A stretch of DNA of 64,000 nucleotides from Glycomyces sambucus (GTDB lineage: Bacteria; Actinomycetota; Actinomycetes; Mycobacteriales; Micromonosporaceae), in NCBI RefSeq assembly GCF_900102815.1, contig NZ_FNGF01000006.1:434001-498000 (forward strand), written 5' to 3'. The notes under the pieces are model-generated. The model saw only the letters and a program-made list of their open reading frames with translations, was not told where the DNA came from and searched no databases. Each line of letters opens with the position of its first letter. The stretch's first letter is position 1. Positions 8,504-16,516 of this stretch are shown piece after piece. Made by a program: the position numbers and the translations under genes.

Positions 8504-9172
8504 ATGAACACCCGCATCCGTCCTGCCGCCTGGTGGGCGCTCGGCGCCGCCGCGACCGCGATCGTCCTCGCCTGCTCCGCGCCGAGCGCCGAGACCGGCT
8601 CCGAAGGAGGCGGCGACGGCGAGTTCTTCAACGAGGCGTTCGACTCGTTCGCTCCCGCCGAGTTCTCCGGCGAGGGCGACGGCGTGGTCGAGCTCCCCGA
8701 GGGGGCTTCGCAGGCGATGGTCACCGCTTCGCACGACGGCGACGCGAACTTCGCGGTCTCCGCGCTCGACGAGGGGAACCAGGCCACCGGCGACCTGCTG
8801 GTCAACACGATCGGCGGCTACGAGGGCGTCACCGCCCTGGGGATGTACGACCTCGGCAACGAGCCGGTGCGGCTCCAGGTGACCGCCGACGGGGCCTGGA
8901 CCGTGCGCCTCGCGCCGCTCGCCGACGCGCCGGCCCTGCCCGGGTCCGGCACCGGGGACGCCGTCTTCCGGTACGAGGGCGAGGCCGTGACCTGGAACGT
9001 GACCCACGACGGCGACTCGAACTTCACGCTCTCGTACCACACCGATGAGGGCTTCGAAATGCCCTTGCTGGTCAACGAGATCGGGGCCTACGACGGCGAG
9101 GTGCCCGCCGGTGCCGGCCCGGGCCTGGTCGTGGTCACCGCGGACGGCGACTGGACCATCGGCAACGCGTGA
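8504..9172 (+). CDS. Lipoprotein with two tandem beta-rich repeats
   Basis: I do not recognise the family. The 222-residue product starts with a lipoprotein signal (hydrophobic AAATAIVLAC, lipid cysteine at about residue 24) followed by a Gly/Glu/Ser linker. The rest is an internal duplication: a unit near residues 75-125 (HDGDANFAVSALDE, LLVNTIGGYEG) and a second near residues 165-215 (HDGDSNFTLSYHTDE, LLVNEIGAYDG), each ending in VTADGxWT. It is therefore an exported, membrane-anchored protein made of two copies of one domain, with pairs of Asp-Gly turns. GAAAGG lies nine bases before the ATG. A terminator hairpin follows at once, so it is monocistronic. Confidence 0.85.
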   Translation: MNTRIRPAAWWALGAAATAIVLACSAPSAETGSEGGGDGEFFNEAFDSFAPAEFSGEGDGVVELPEGASQAMVTASHDGDANFAVSALDEGNQATGDLLVNTIGGYEGVTALGMYDLGNEPVRLQVTADGAWTVRLAPLADAPALPGSGTGDAVFRYEGEAVTWNVTHDGDSNFTLSYHTDEGFEMPLLVNEIGAYDGEVPAGAGPGLVVVTADGDWTIGNA

Positions 9173-9180
9173 GCGAGCCG

Positions 9181-9209
9181 CCGGGCGCCCGCACTCAGCG
9201 GGCGCCCGG
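9181..9209 (+). terminator. Hairpin terminator after the lipoprotein gene
   Basis: A perfect 12-bp stem (CCGGGCGCCCGC with GCGGGCGCCCGG) with a 5-base loop begins eight bases after the stop codon. No T-run follows, as is common in GC-rich actinobacteria. Confidence 0.65.
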
Positions 9210-9730
9210 CCGGGGTCGCTCGGCACTCCAGCCCGTATCGGGTGGCGCTCCAGATCGCATGGGGACGGCCGATCACGCCGTAGCAGCCGACCCGGCCGCG
9301 CAAAGGCGGACTCGTGCCGTCGTGTCGGCTCATGGCGTCGTATTGGTTCATGTCGCGCATGAGAAGGCACGGGCCGCCCGCGATGAGCGGGCGCTCCCGG
9401 TCGCATCGGTCGAGCGCGGCCCGCGACAGGCGGCGCCGTGGCACGCATCGGACCGGCCTTCTCGGACCGAGCAGCTGCGGGCGGGCCGACCGCACCGCCG
9501 CTGGAAAGCCGACCGCACGGTCGCGGGCGCCCCCGCCGAACCGACGCAGGCGCCTTCGACCGCACGGCGACCGTCGGCCCCGGCTGCATCGCATGTACCG
9601 CCCGCACCTCGCTCGCTCCGAATGGGAGGCGGTCCGGAGTCGCCATGCGGGGCTTTCGCATTCGCGCTCCGCTCCGGTCTCCTCACGCGGCGCGGTCCCC
9701 CGGTAAGGTGGTGTCGTCCACGGCACTCCT
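9210..9730. other. 520-base stretch without a recognised gene
   Basis: The frames across this stretch give arginine- and alanine-rich translations without motifs, starts or ribosome sites. It probably holds the promoter of the downstream FtsK-like operon. I could not pick out a convincing -10/-35 pair. Confidence 0.4.
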
Positions 9731-9742
9731 GGGGAGGCGGCA

Positions 9743-12265
9743 TTGACTTGGCGGACCGAACTCGAGCGGGCCGCGGCGCGGCTGCGCGAAGCCGCCGGGG
9801 CCGCTGACCGGGCCGAGCGCCTGCTGGTCGACGCGGCCTCGCGACTCGCCGCCGACGACACCGAGCGGCGCAGGAGCGAACTGGCCGAACGGCTCTCGGC
9901 CGCGGCGGCCGGGGCCGCGAGCGGCTGGCTCGGCGACGACCTCGCCCGGACCGACCCGAACACGCCGCCGCGGACCGAGGCGCCCGACGCGGAGGCCGTG
10001 CGGATCGGCACGGCGCTGCTCGACGACGCGCCCGCGTTCCCCGCGCTCGCGGGCCTCCTCGGCAAGGGCCACCTGGTGTGCGGCGGCGACGCGGCCGACC
10101 CGCGGGTGGCCGGGATGCTCCAGTCGCTGCTGGTGCGGGTCACCGCGGCCCACCCGAACCTCGAACTGTCCCTGGTCGACGGCGTCACGCTCGGGCAGGT
10201 GTTCGCGCCCGCGACCGCGCTGGTCGACGCCGGGATCGCGGCCCCCGTCGCCACCGACCACCTCGCGCTCGGCCGGGTCCTCACCGCCGCCGAGAAGCGG
10301 CTCACCGAACTGCGCGACATCGCCGCGCGCGGCCAGTCGATCGCCGACCGGCCCTACCACCTCATCGTCATCGCCGGACTCCCGCCGGAGGTCGGCAAGT
10401 CCACGCGCGAGCGCCTCGCGGCCCTCGCCCACGCCGGGCCCTCCGCCCGCTGCCACCTCGTGCTGTGCGGCTGGCGCCACCTCCCCCACCGCGAGCCGCT
10501 GCCCGCGATCGAGCACGCCACCTACCTCGACGTCGGCGACGAGGTGCGCCTCGGCAGCCTCCCGCTGCCGGTGGTCCTCGACGCCCCGCCGCCGCCCGCT
10601 CTGGCGCGCAACGTGTTCGGGTCCCGCGCCCGGCAGCGCCGCGAGGCCGGGGAGCTGTCGGTGGCCGACCTCGTGCCCGAGGAGCTGTGGACCGAGTCGA
10701 GCCGCAACGGCCTGACCACCGTCATCGGCCGCGACCAGGCCGGGCACACCGCGGGCGGCGACGTCGAGGTCTCCTTCGACGACGCGACCCCGCACTGGCT
10801 CATCGGCGGGCGCACCGGCGGCGGCAAGACCGTGTTCCTCCTCGACGTCCTCTACGGACTCGCCACCCGCTACTCCCCCGACGAGCTGGAGCTGTACCTC
10901 CTCGACTTCAAGGAGGGCGTCTCGTTCACCGAGTTCACGCCCTCGCCGCTCGACCCGTCGTGGATCCCGCACGTGCGCGCCGTCGGCGTCGAGTCCGACC
11001 GCGAGTACGGGGTGGCGGTCCTCAGCGCGCTCCGCGCCGAGCTCACGCGCCGCGCCGGACTCATGAAGCGGGCCGGGGCGACCCGCCTGGCGCGGCTGCG
11101 GGAGCTGCGGCCGGACGTGCGGCTGCCGCGGATCGTGGCCGTCGTCGACGAGTTCCACGTGCTGTTCGCCGGGAACGACCGGCTCGCGGGCGAAGCCGTC
11201 GCGCACCTGGAGGAGCTGGCGCGCAAGGGCCGCTCGTACGGGGTGCACCTCGTGCTCGCGTCGCAGACGATCTCCGGCATCGAGGCCCTGTACTCCAAGA
11301 AGGACTCGATCTTCGGCCAGTTCCCGCTGCGCGTGGCCCTGCCGGGCGCGAAGCACCTCCTCGACGAGGGCAACGACGCCGCGGTCGAATCGGTCGGGCA
11401 GGCCGTCATCAACGACGCCGGAGGGCTCAAGGGCCGCAACCGGACCTGCCGGTTCCCGGACGCCTCCAGCGCCGACGACCTCCTCGCGCAGCTCCGTCGC
11501 GACCTGTGGGAGCGGCGCGACTCCGACGAGGAGCCGGTCGTCTTCCGCGGCTTCGACGAGCAGCACCTGGGCTCGGACCCGCGGTTCGCGGCGCTGGCGC
11601 CGACGCACGCGCCGCGGGCCCTGGTCGGGCGCGCCGTTGACGTGCACATGTCGACCGTGGGATACCAGTTCGACCGCAGCCCCGGCCGCCACCTCGCCGT
11701 CGTCGGGACCTCCGTGGTCGCCGCCGACGTGCTCACCTCCGCCGCGGTGTCGCTCGCGCACCAGCACGAGCCGGGCGCGGTCGAGTTCCAGGTCGCGGCC
11801 ACCGCGGCCGGTGCGGAGGAGATCGCGCGGGACCTCGTGGAGGAGCTGAAGGCGCTCGGCCACGAATGCCGCGAACTCGAACCCGGCACGATCCTGACCG
11901 CGCCGCGCGGCAGGCCCGTGTACCTCGTGTGGTTCGGCGCCGACGGCGCCGACGGGCAGCCCGGGACCCTGCGCGACCTCCTGCTCCACGGCCCGGCCAC
12001 CGGCGCGCACGTCATCGGCTGGTGGCGCGGCGCGCGGCGGTTCCTCGACGACATCGGCGGCTCCGCCGGACGCGAGCACGTCGCCGGCGTCGTCGCCCTC
12101 AACATCGCCGCCAACGACCTCGCGGCGATCACCGGCGGCTACGAGCGGTCCTGGGACGCCCGCGCCAACCGCTGCCTGGTCATCGACCGGCACGCCGGCA
12201 CCGAGACCCTCGCCGTCCCCTACGTGCGGCCCGGCCGCCTCGACGAGGTCGTGGAGACCCGATGA
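9743..12265 (+). CDS. Soluble FtsK/SpoIIIE-domain ATPase with three RecA-like modules
   Basis: The 840-residue protein starts at a TTG with GGGGAGG five bases upstream. Residues 1-50 form an Ala/Glu/Arg helix of coiled-coil type. Residues about 330-560 are an FtsK/SpoIIIE ATPase with Walker A GGRTGGGKT at 355-363, Walker B IVAVVDEF at about 464-471, and a sensor-like VLASQTISG. On either side lie two domains with RecA-like strand patterns but no Walker A: about 80-290 (HLVCGGDAADPRVAGML, YHLIVIAGLP) and about 610-840 (GRHLAVVGTSVVAADVL). One active and two degenerate modules recalls EccC of type VII secretion. However, there is no transmembrane segment here, and the next two genes encode membrane proteins. 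The substrate (DNA or protein) is unknown. Confidence 0.85.
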   Translation: MTWRTELERAAARLREAAGAADRAERLLVDAASRLAADDTERRRSELAERLSAAAAGAASGWLGDDLARTDPNTPPRTEAPDAEAVRIGTALLDDAPAFPALAGLLGKGHLVCGGDAADPRVAGMLQSLLVRVTAAHPNLELSLVDGVTLGQVFAPATALVDAGIAAPVATDHLALGRVLTAAEKRLTELRDIAARGQSIADRPYHLIVIAGLPPEVGKSTRERLAALAHAGPSARCHLVLCGWRHLPHREPLPAIEHATYLDVGDEVRLGSLPLPVVLDAPPPPALARNVFGSRARQRREAGELSVADLVPEELWTESSRNGLTTVIGRDQAGHTAGGDVEVSFDDATPHWLIGGRTGGGKTVFLLDVLYGLATRYSPDELELYLLDFKEGVSFTEFTPSPLDPSWIPHVRAVGVESDREYGVAVLSALRAELTRRAGLMKRAGATRLARLRELRPDVRLPRIVAVVDEFHVLFAGNDRLAGEAVAHLEELARKGRSYGVHLVLASQTISGIEALYSKKDSIFGQFPLRVALPGAKHLLDEGNDAAVESVGQAVINDAGGLKGRNRTCRFPDASSADDLLAQLRRDLWERRDSDEEPVVFRGFDEQHLGSDPRFAALAPTHAPRALVGRAVDVHMSTVGYQFDRSPGRHLAVVGTSVVAADVLTSAAVSLAHQHEPGAVEFQVAATAAGAEEIARDLVEELKALGHECRELEPGTILTAPRGRPVYLVWFGADGADGQPGTLRDLLLHGPATGAHVIGWWRGARRFLDDIGGSAGREHVAGVVALNIAANDLAAITGGYERSWDARANRCLVIDRHAGTETLAVPYVRPGRLDEVVETR

Positions 12266-12915
12266 GCCTGAGCGCCTACGAAGACCTCGTCCACGAGCTC
12301 GCGCGCCTCGACGCCGACTCCGCGGCCAGCACCGCGCAGGCCCAGCGAAAGCTGGAGCGGCGCAAGGCGGCCCTGAAGGAGGTCCGGACCGCGCTCGACG
12401 CGCAGACCGCCCGGGTCGCCGAGCTGTGCTCGACCCTGCGGCAGTCCACCCCCGACCTCATGCCGACCTCGGCGATCGAGGAGGCCGAAGCGGCCGTAGA
12501 CGAACCGGAGACCGCCCTCGCGCACGCGAACACCGCACTGCGCGAGGCCGAGCTGTCGCTGCGGGCGACCGTGCGGGCGGCCCAGCGGCCCACGCTGCTG
12601 CCGGACGTGCACCACGTGGTCCGCGAACTCCTCGTCTACGGCTCCTGCATGATCGCCTGCCTCATCGGGCAGCTGATCTACCTGGCGGCCACCGGCGGAG
12701 GCGGCGAGGCGAGCTGGTGGGTCATGTTCCTGCCGCCCGTCATGGCCGCGCTCGTCGGATATCTGCTGGTCGGGGCCGCCAACCGGCCCCGGCTGCCCCT
12801 CACCGACCGCAGCGGCAAACCTGTGAAGGCGGTCGTCCCCCACAACCCGCGTCTGGGAGTGACCCTCGCGGTCTGCACAATGGCGCTGTTCGCCTATTTC
12901 GCGTTCTTCGCTTAG
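12262..12915 (+). CDS. Coiled-coil protein with three C-terminal membrane segments
   Basis: I do not recognise a family. The 217-residue product overlaps the ATPase gene by ATGA, so translation is coupled. Residues 1-110 are charged helices with heptad-like Leu/Ala spacing (ELARLDADSA, KLERRKAALKEV, ALAHANTALREAEL). Then come three membrane segments at about 120-140 (YGSCMIACLIGQLIYLAA), 150-170 (WWVMFLPPVMAALVGYLLV) and 197-217 (TLAVCTMALFAYFAFFA). It looks like a membrane anchor that could hold the FtsK-like ATPase, whose own N terminus is also coiled-coil. This role is inferred only from position. Confidence 0.8.
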   Translation: MSLSAYEDLVHELARLDADSAASTAQAQRKLERRKAALKEVRTALDAQTARVAELCSTLRQSTPDLMPTSAIEEAEAAVDEPETALAHANTALREAELSLRATVRAAQRPTLLPDVHHVVRELLVYGSCMIACLIGQLIYLAATGGGGEASWWVMFLPPVMAALVGYLLVGAANRPRLPLTDRSGKPVKAVVPHNPRLGVTLAVCTMALFAYFAFFA

Positions 12916-12933
12916 AGCTGCTTGGAGGAACCC

Positions 12934-13542
12934 GTGGGTTTCGTGCTCCCGGTCATCGTCGCCGTCATCGGCGTGTGGATCGCGTTCTCGATCGTCGTGT
13001 GGGCCACCGGCCGCGACACGCTGCTGGACCTCGCCCCCGCCGGCGCCCCGGCCGGACTCGGCGAGGAGGAGCCCGTCAGCGAGGGCTCCATCGGCGCCCT
13101 CAAGTTCGACACCGGCGCGCGCGGCTACCGCACCGACCAGGTCGACGCCGCCCTGAACCGCCTCGCCTGGGAGATCGGCCGCCGCGACGAGCAGCTCGCG
13201 GCCCTGCGCGCCGAACTGGAGCCCGGTGCGGAGGCGGAGGACAAGGGCGAAGCTGAGGACAGGGCCGAAGCGGAGGCCGAAGTCCTCGCCGCGGCCGACG
13301 AGGGCGTGGCACCCGCCGGAGGGCCCGTCGCGGACGCGGTCGAGGCCGACGCCGCCGAGGCCGAGGAGTCCGCCGCGGGAAGCTCCGATGCCGGGAGGTC
13401 CGAAGCGGACGAGCCGTTCGAGAAGCCCTTGGACGAGGGCGCGTTCCGGTCCGCGGAGGAGTCCGGCACGGACGGCGACGGCGCCGGACGTGAGGCAGGG
13501 CGCGAGGATCAAGGGGAGCAGACGCCGCGCGACCGGTCGTGA
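12934..13542 (+). CDS. Membrane-anchored DivIVA-domain protein (Rv1209-like)
   Basis: The 202-residue protein has one N-terminal membrane segment (residues 2-25, GFVLPVIVAVIGVWIAFSIV) and a short DivIVA-type motif at about 55-85 (KFDTGARGYRTDQVDAALN followed by a predicted helix). The acidic Ala/Glu/Asp tail of about 100 residues is probably disordered. The short DivIVA motif with one membrane segment matches M. tuberculosis Rv1209, which also lies between the folP2 and DUF3117 genes. The GTG start was chosen because GGAGG ends five bases before it; an in-frame TTG lies 12 bases further up. The family is thought to act at cell poles or division sites. The gap from the coiled-coil gene is 18 bases. 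Confidence 0.82.
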   Translation: MGFVLPVIVAVIGVWIAFSIVVWATGRDTLLDLAPAGAPAGLGEEEPVSEGSIGALKFDTGARGYRTDQVDAALNRLAWEIGRRDEQLAALRAELEPGAEAEDKGEAEDRAEAEAEVLAAADEGVAPAGGPVADAVEADAAEAEESAAGSSDAGRSEADEPFEKPLDEGAFRSAEESGTDGDGAGREAGREDQGEQTPRDRS

Positions 13543-13554
13543 TGGGATAAGCCC

Positions 13555-14085
13555 ATGCGTTATTGGCTGCTGGTGTTGAACGAGGACGAGTACGCGGAGC
13601 AACAGGCGTACGAGGTCGAGGCAGTGGAGCCGGGCGCGGCCCTCCCCGACGGCGCCGCGGACGGCGACGAGGTCGCGCTGGCCGGCCCCGAGGGCGTCTT
13701 CGCGCTCGGCGAGCTCGACGGCCCCGCGATCGCGTACCGGCGGCGCCTCGAAGAGCCCGAGAAGACCGACGAGAGCGCCGCGGCGGCCGAGCGCACGCGC
13801 GACGCCGCGGGCGTCGTGGCCGGCGGCTGGACGGCCCTCACGCCGGACGCGTGGGAGGACCTGGTCCGGTCGCTGCCGGTCCCCGAGCGGCGCCGCGACT
13901 GGCTCGTGACGCTGTCGATGCCGATCGAGGCGGTCGACAAGGCCGAGGCCGTGCGCCAGTTCTGGTCGTACATCCGCTCGCTGGGACCCAAGGAGCTGCC
14001 CACGTTCGTGTCGCCGTACGGGCGCGAGATCGAGGGCACGGCGTTCCTGCTGGGGGCCGAACACGAGCAGGATCCGGAAGAGTAG
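13555..14085 (+). CDS. Uncharacterised cytoplasmic protein, last gene of the FtsK-like run
   Basis: I do not recognise this 176-residue product. It has no signal or membrane segment. The start MRYWLLVLNEDEY and the following Glu/Asp/Gly-rich beta segment loosely resemble the opening of EVE/PUA-like domains, but the similarity is too weak to name. The C-terminal half contains a WEDLVRSLPVPERRRDWLVTL helix pair and ends LGAEHEQDPEE. It begins 12 bases after the DivIVA-domain gene, so it is likely the fourth gene of one transcript. Confidence 0.75.
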   Translation: MRYWLLVLNEDEYAEQQAYEVEAVEPGAALPDGAADGDEVALAGPEGVFALGELDGPAIAYRRRLEEPEKTDESAAAAERTRDAAGVVAGGWTALTPDAWEDLVRSLPVPERRRDWLVTLSMPIEAVDKAEAVRQFWSYIRSLGPKELPTFVSPYGREIEGTAFLLGAEHEQDPEE

Positions 14086-14311
14086 TCGGTCCGCGGGACG
14101 GACCGTCACGATCCGGCAGTATTCCAGGGCTCTGCGCATGGAAAACGAAAAACGGCAAATCGGGTGTCCGATTTAAACGGTTTTAAGCACTTTCTCCGCA
14201 ACTTTGTCACATACTCGGAGGGGCGAGTTGGCTCTCGGCCTGCGGATCGGGGAAACTTGATCTAGCAACGTCGAGTCGCAACCTGCGGCCTTGGATCGAG
14301 GGGAGACGAAT
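14086..14311. other. AT-richer gap upstream of the DUF3117 gene
   Basis: This 226-base gap contains an unusually AT-rich segment at about 14138-14215 (AAAACGAAAAACGG, TTTAAACGGTTTTAAGC). It probably holds the promoter of the DUF3117 gene. GGGGAG at about 14300-14305 is that gene's ribosome binding site. Confidence 0.45.
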
Positions 14312-14479
14312 ATGGCGGCCATGAAGCCGCGGACCGGCGATGGTCCGTTGGAGGTTACCCAGGAGGGCCGCGGCATCATCATGCGGGTGCCGCTGGAAGG
14401 CGGCGGCCGACTTGTGGTCGAGATGTCGCCGGAAGAGGCCGAGACCTTGAACAAGGAACTCCAGGGCGCCCTCGAGTAA
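14312..14479 (+). CDS. DUF3117 domain-containing small protein
   Basis: This 55-residue protein is almost entirely the actinobacterial DUF3117 domain: MAAMKPRTGDGPLEVTQEG, RVPLEGGGRLVVEMS, and a short C-terminal helix EEAETLNKELQG. Mycobacterial Rv1211 is the same size. The start at 14312 was chosen over an in-frame ATG 21 bases upstream because the family begins with MAAMKPR and GGGGAG is well placed. Function is unknown. Its strong conservation and its place beside the Rv1209-like gene suggest a housekeeping role in actinobacteria. A compact hairpin follows. Confidence 0.92.
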   Translation: MAAMKPRTGDGPLEVTQEGRGIIMRVPLEGGGRLVVEMSPEEAETLNKELQGALE

Positions 14480-14528
14480 CGGCACCAAGCACCCCACTCG
14501 GCGGTCGCCCCACCGCCGGTCCGGACCG

Positions 14529-14562
14529 AGGACCCGCTTCACGGACCCGTGCAGCGGGTCCT
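14529..14562 (+). terminator. Terminator downstream of the DUF3117 gene
   Basis: AGGACCCGCT pairs with AGCGGGTCCT. The 14-base loop can itself pair (CACGG with CCGTG), and TTCTCC follows. It lies about 50 bases after the stop codon. Confidence 0.6.
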
Positions 14563-14652
14563 TTCTCCATGCCCTCCGACCGGCCGGTGTGGACGTACCG
14601 GCACGAGGCGAGCGGGAATCGCAGCGCGGGTGAAGGGGCGGCAAATGCGGCA

Positions 14653-14658
14653 TAGACT
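14653..14658 (+). promoter_or_regulatory. Likely -10 element for leaderless htrA-type transcript
   Basis: TAGACT, then six bases (CTTCAC), then the ATG. No ribosome binding site is present. Confidence 0.55.
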
Positions 14659-14664
14659 CTTCAC

Positions 14665-16449
14665 ATGACATCCGGCACCCAGCCGCCCCAGGCAGAACCG
14701 GGCGACCAGTGGCGACCCCAGCGGCCATGGCAGCAGTCCGAGGCGGAGCCGCGCTCGGCCCCGCCCGCGCACGGCGAAGCCCCTGCCGAACCGCAGGCGG
14801 CACCGCAACCGGCCGCGGGCCAGGAGTCCGCGTACGGGGACCAGAGCGGGTTCGCGGGCCCGGGTACGGGCGGCGCAGGGGCGACGCTCGACTCGCAGGC
14901 GCCTCCGCAGTCGGCATCCGCGGCGGCCTTCCAGGACTCGGGCGGCTTCACGCATTCCGCTTCGAACCCGGACGTGAACGGCCCGCGGGCGCCGCAGTCC
15001 GCGGCGTACCAGGGCCCGAGCGGTGCGCAGGCCCCGCAATCCGCGGCGTACCAGGGCCCGAGCGGGTTCGTGCCTTCCGGATCGCGCCCGGGCGTGAGCG
15101 GTCCTCAGACCGCGCCCTCCGCGGCTTACCAGGACCAGAGCGGGTTCATGCCGCCCGCGACGCACTCCGGCTCGGGCGGCACCGCACCGGCCGGTCCGCG
15201 GGCGCCCTCAGCCTCGCAGCAGGCCGTTCAGCCCGCCGTCCAGCCCTCCATGCAGTCCGCCGCGCAGTCCGCGGCCTGGTGGAACCCCGCCGCGCCGAGC
15301 GACCCGTGGCGCGACCCGGGGAGCCGGGCCGTGATCGAGACGCACCCGGCTCCCGCCGGGACGCCGGTCGAGCCGCTTCAGGAGCGGCCCAAGGGGACCG
15401 CGCGCGCCGGGCTCGGGCTCGTCGTCGCGGTCAGCGCCGTCACCGCGCTCATCGCCGGGACGCTCGGGGCCGCCATCGGCATCTGGGCCACACGGGGCGA
15501 CGGCGGCGGCGGGATCACCGGGGCCGACCCCGAGACGCAGCGCGACATCACGTCGGTCGCGGGCGTGGTCGAGCAGATCATGCCCTCGGTCGTCACGGTC
15601 CTCACCGCGGACGGCGGCAACGGCTCGGGCTTCATCGTCTCCGACGACGGCTACCTGCTCACCAACCACCATGTGGTCGTCGGCGGCGGCACCGAGCCCG
15701 CCGAGAACCTCCAGGTCCTCTTCAGCGACGGCTCGGTGACCACCGCAGCCGTCATCGGCTCCGACGCCGACTCCGACGTCGCCGTCCTCCAGATCGAGGG
15801 CGGCGACCACCCGGCCATGGTCCTGGCCGACTCCGACAAGGTCGCCGTGGGCGACCCGGTGCTCGCGGTCGGGGCGCCGCTCGGGCTGTCGTCCACGGTC
15901 ACCGAGGGCATCGTCTCGGCGATCGACCGGCCGGTGCTCACCGAGAACAACAACGGCGAGGTCGAGTCGGTGATGGCCGCGATCCAGACCGACGCGGCGA
16001 TCAACCCCGGCAACTCCGGCGGGCCGCTGACCGACATCGCCGGGCAGGTCATCGGCATCAACACCGCGATCGCCTCCACGGCCGCCGAGGGCGAGGCCGG
16101 GAACATCGGCATCGGCTTCGCGATCCCGATCAACCAGGCGAAACGCATCGCCGACGAGATCGTCGCGACCGGCAGCGCCACCCACACCGTCCTGGGCGCC
16201 GAGCTCGGGGAGTCCGAGCTGGGGGTCGGGGTCACGCTGAGCAAGATCGTGGCCGGCTCCCCCGCCGACGACGCGGGCATGGAGGACGGCGACGTCGTGA
16301 CCAGCTTCGACGGCGCCACGGTCACCGAGAACACCCAGTTGATCGCGCTCATCCGCAAACTCGCGCCGGGGACGACCGTGACCGTGGTGTTCGAACGCGG
16401 AGGTGAGGAGCACAGTGCGCAGGTCACTCTAGAAGCGGCCGGGGACTGA
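14665..16449 (+). CDS. HtrA/DegP-type membrane serine protease with PDZ domain
   Basis: The 594-residue protein has a long cytoplasmic, probably disordered Gln/Pro/Ala/Ser region (1-240) that includes several SAAYQGPSG-type repeats. One membrane segment follows (about 248-275), then a trypsin-like protease domain outside the membrane. The catalytic triad is visible: His336 in LLTNHHVV, Asp371 in DSDVAVLQI, Ser451 in NPGNSGGPL. A PDZ domain covers about 500-590 (GVTLSKIVAGSPADDAGM). The family degrades misfolded envelope proteins. In mycobacteria htrA follows sigE-rseA and precedes tatB. Here tatB follows, but no sigma/anti-sigma pair precedes it. Confidence 0.94.
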   Translation: MTSGTQPPQAEPGDQWRPQRPWQQSEAEPRSAPPAHGEAPAEPQAAPQPAAGQESAYGDQSGFAGPGTGGAGATLDSQAPPQSASAAAFQDSGGFTHSASNPDVNGPRAPQSAAYQGPSGAQAPQSAAYQGPSGFVPSGSRPGVSGPQTAPSAAYQDQSGFMPPATHSGSGGTAPAGPRAPSASQQAVQPAVQPSMQSAAQSAAWWNPAAPSDPWRDPGSRAVIETHPAPAGTPVEPLQERPKGTARAGLGLVVAVSAVTALIAGTLGAAIGIWATRGDGGGGITGADPETQRDITSVAGVVEQIMPSVVTVLTADGGNGSGFIVSDDGYLLTNHHVVVGGGTEPAENLQVLFSDGSVTTAAVIGSDADSDVAVLQIEGGDHPAMVLADSDKVAVGDPVLAVGAPLGLSSTVTEGIVSAIDRPVLTENNNGEVESVMAAIQTDAAINPGNSGGPLTDIAGQVIGINTAIASTAAEGEAGNIGIGFAIPINQAKRIADEIVATGSATHTVLGAELGESELGVGVTLSKIVAGSPADDAGMEDGDVVTSFDGATVTENTQLIALIRKLAPGTTVTVVFERGGEEHSAQVTLEAAGD

Positions 16450-16516
16450 CGTGGGGGTACGCTAGGCGGAGGTTTTTCAGGTACCAGCAGTCACAGTCGG
16501 TCATCGGAGGGTCAGC

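Noticed and set aside
9210..9730. Several open frames in the gap before the FtsK-like operon
   Set aside because: Translations are Arg/Ala/Pro-rich without motifs, ribosome sites or consistent third-base bias.
9743..14085. Reading the FtsK-like cluster as a type VII secretion locus
   Set aside because: No WXG100 proteins, EccB, EccD, EccE or mycosin gene is present, and the ATPase lacks membrane helices.
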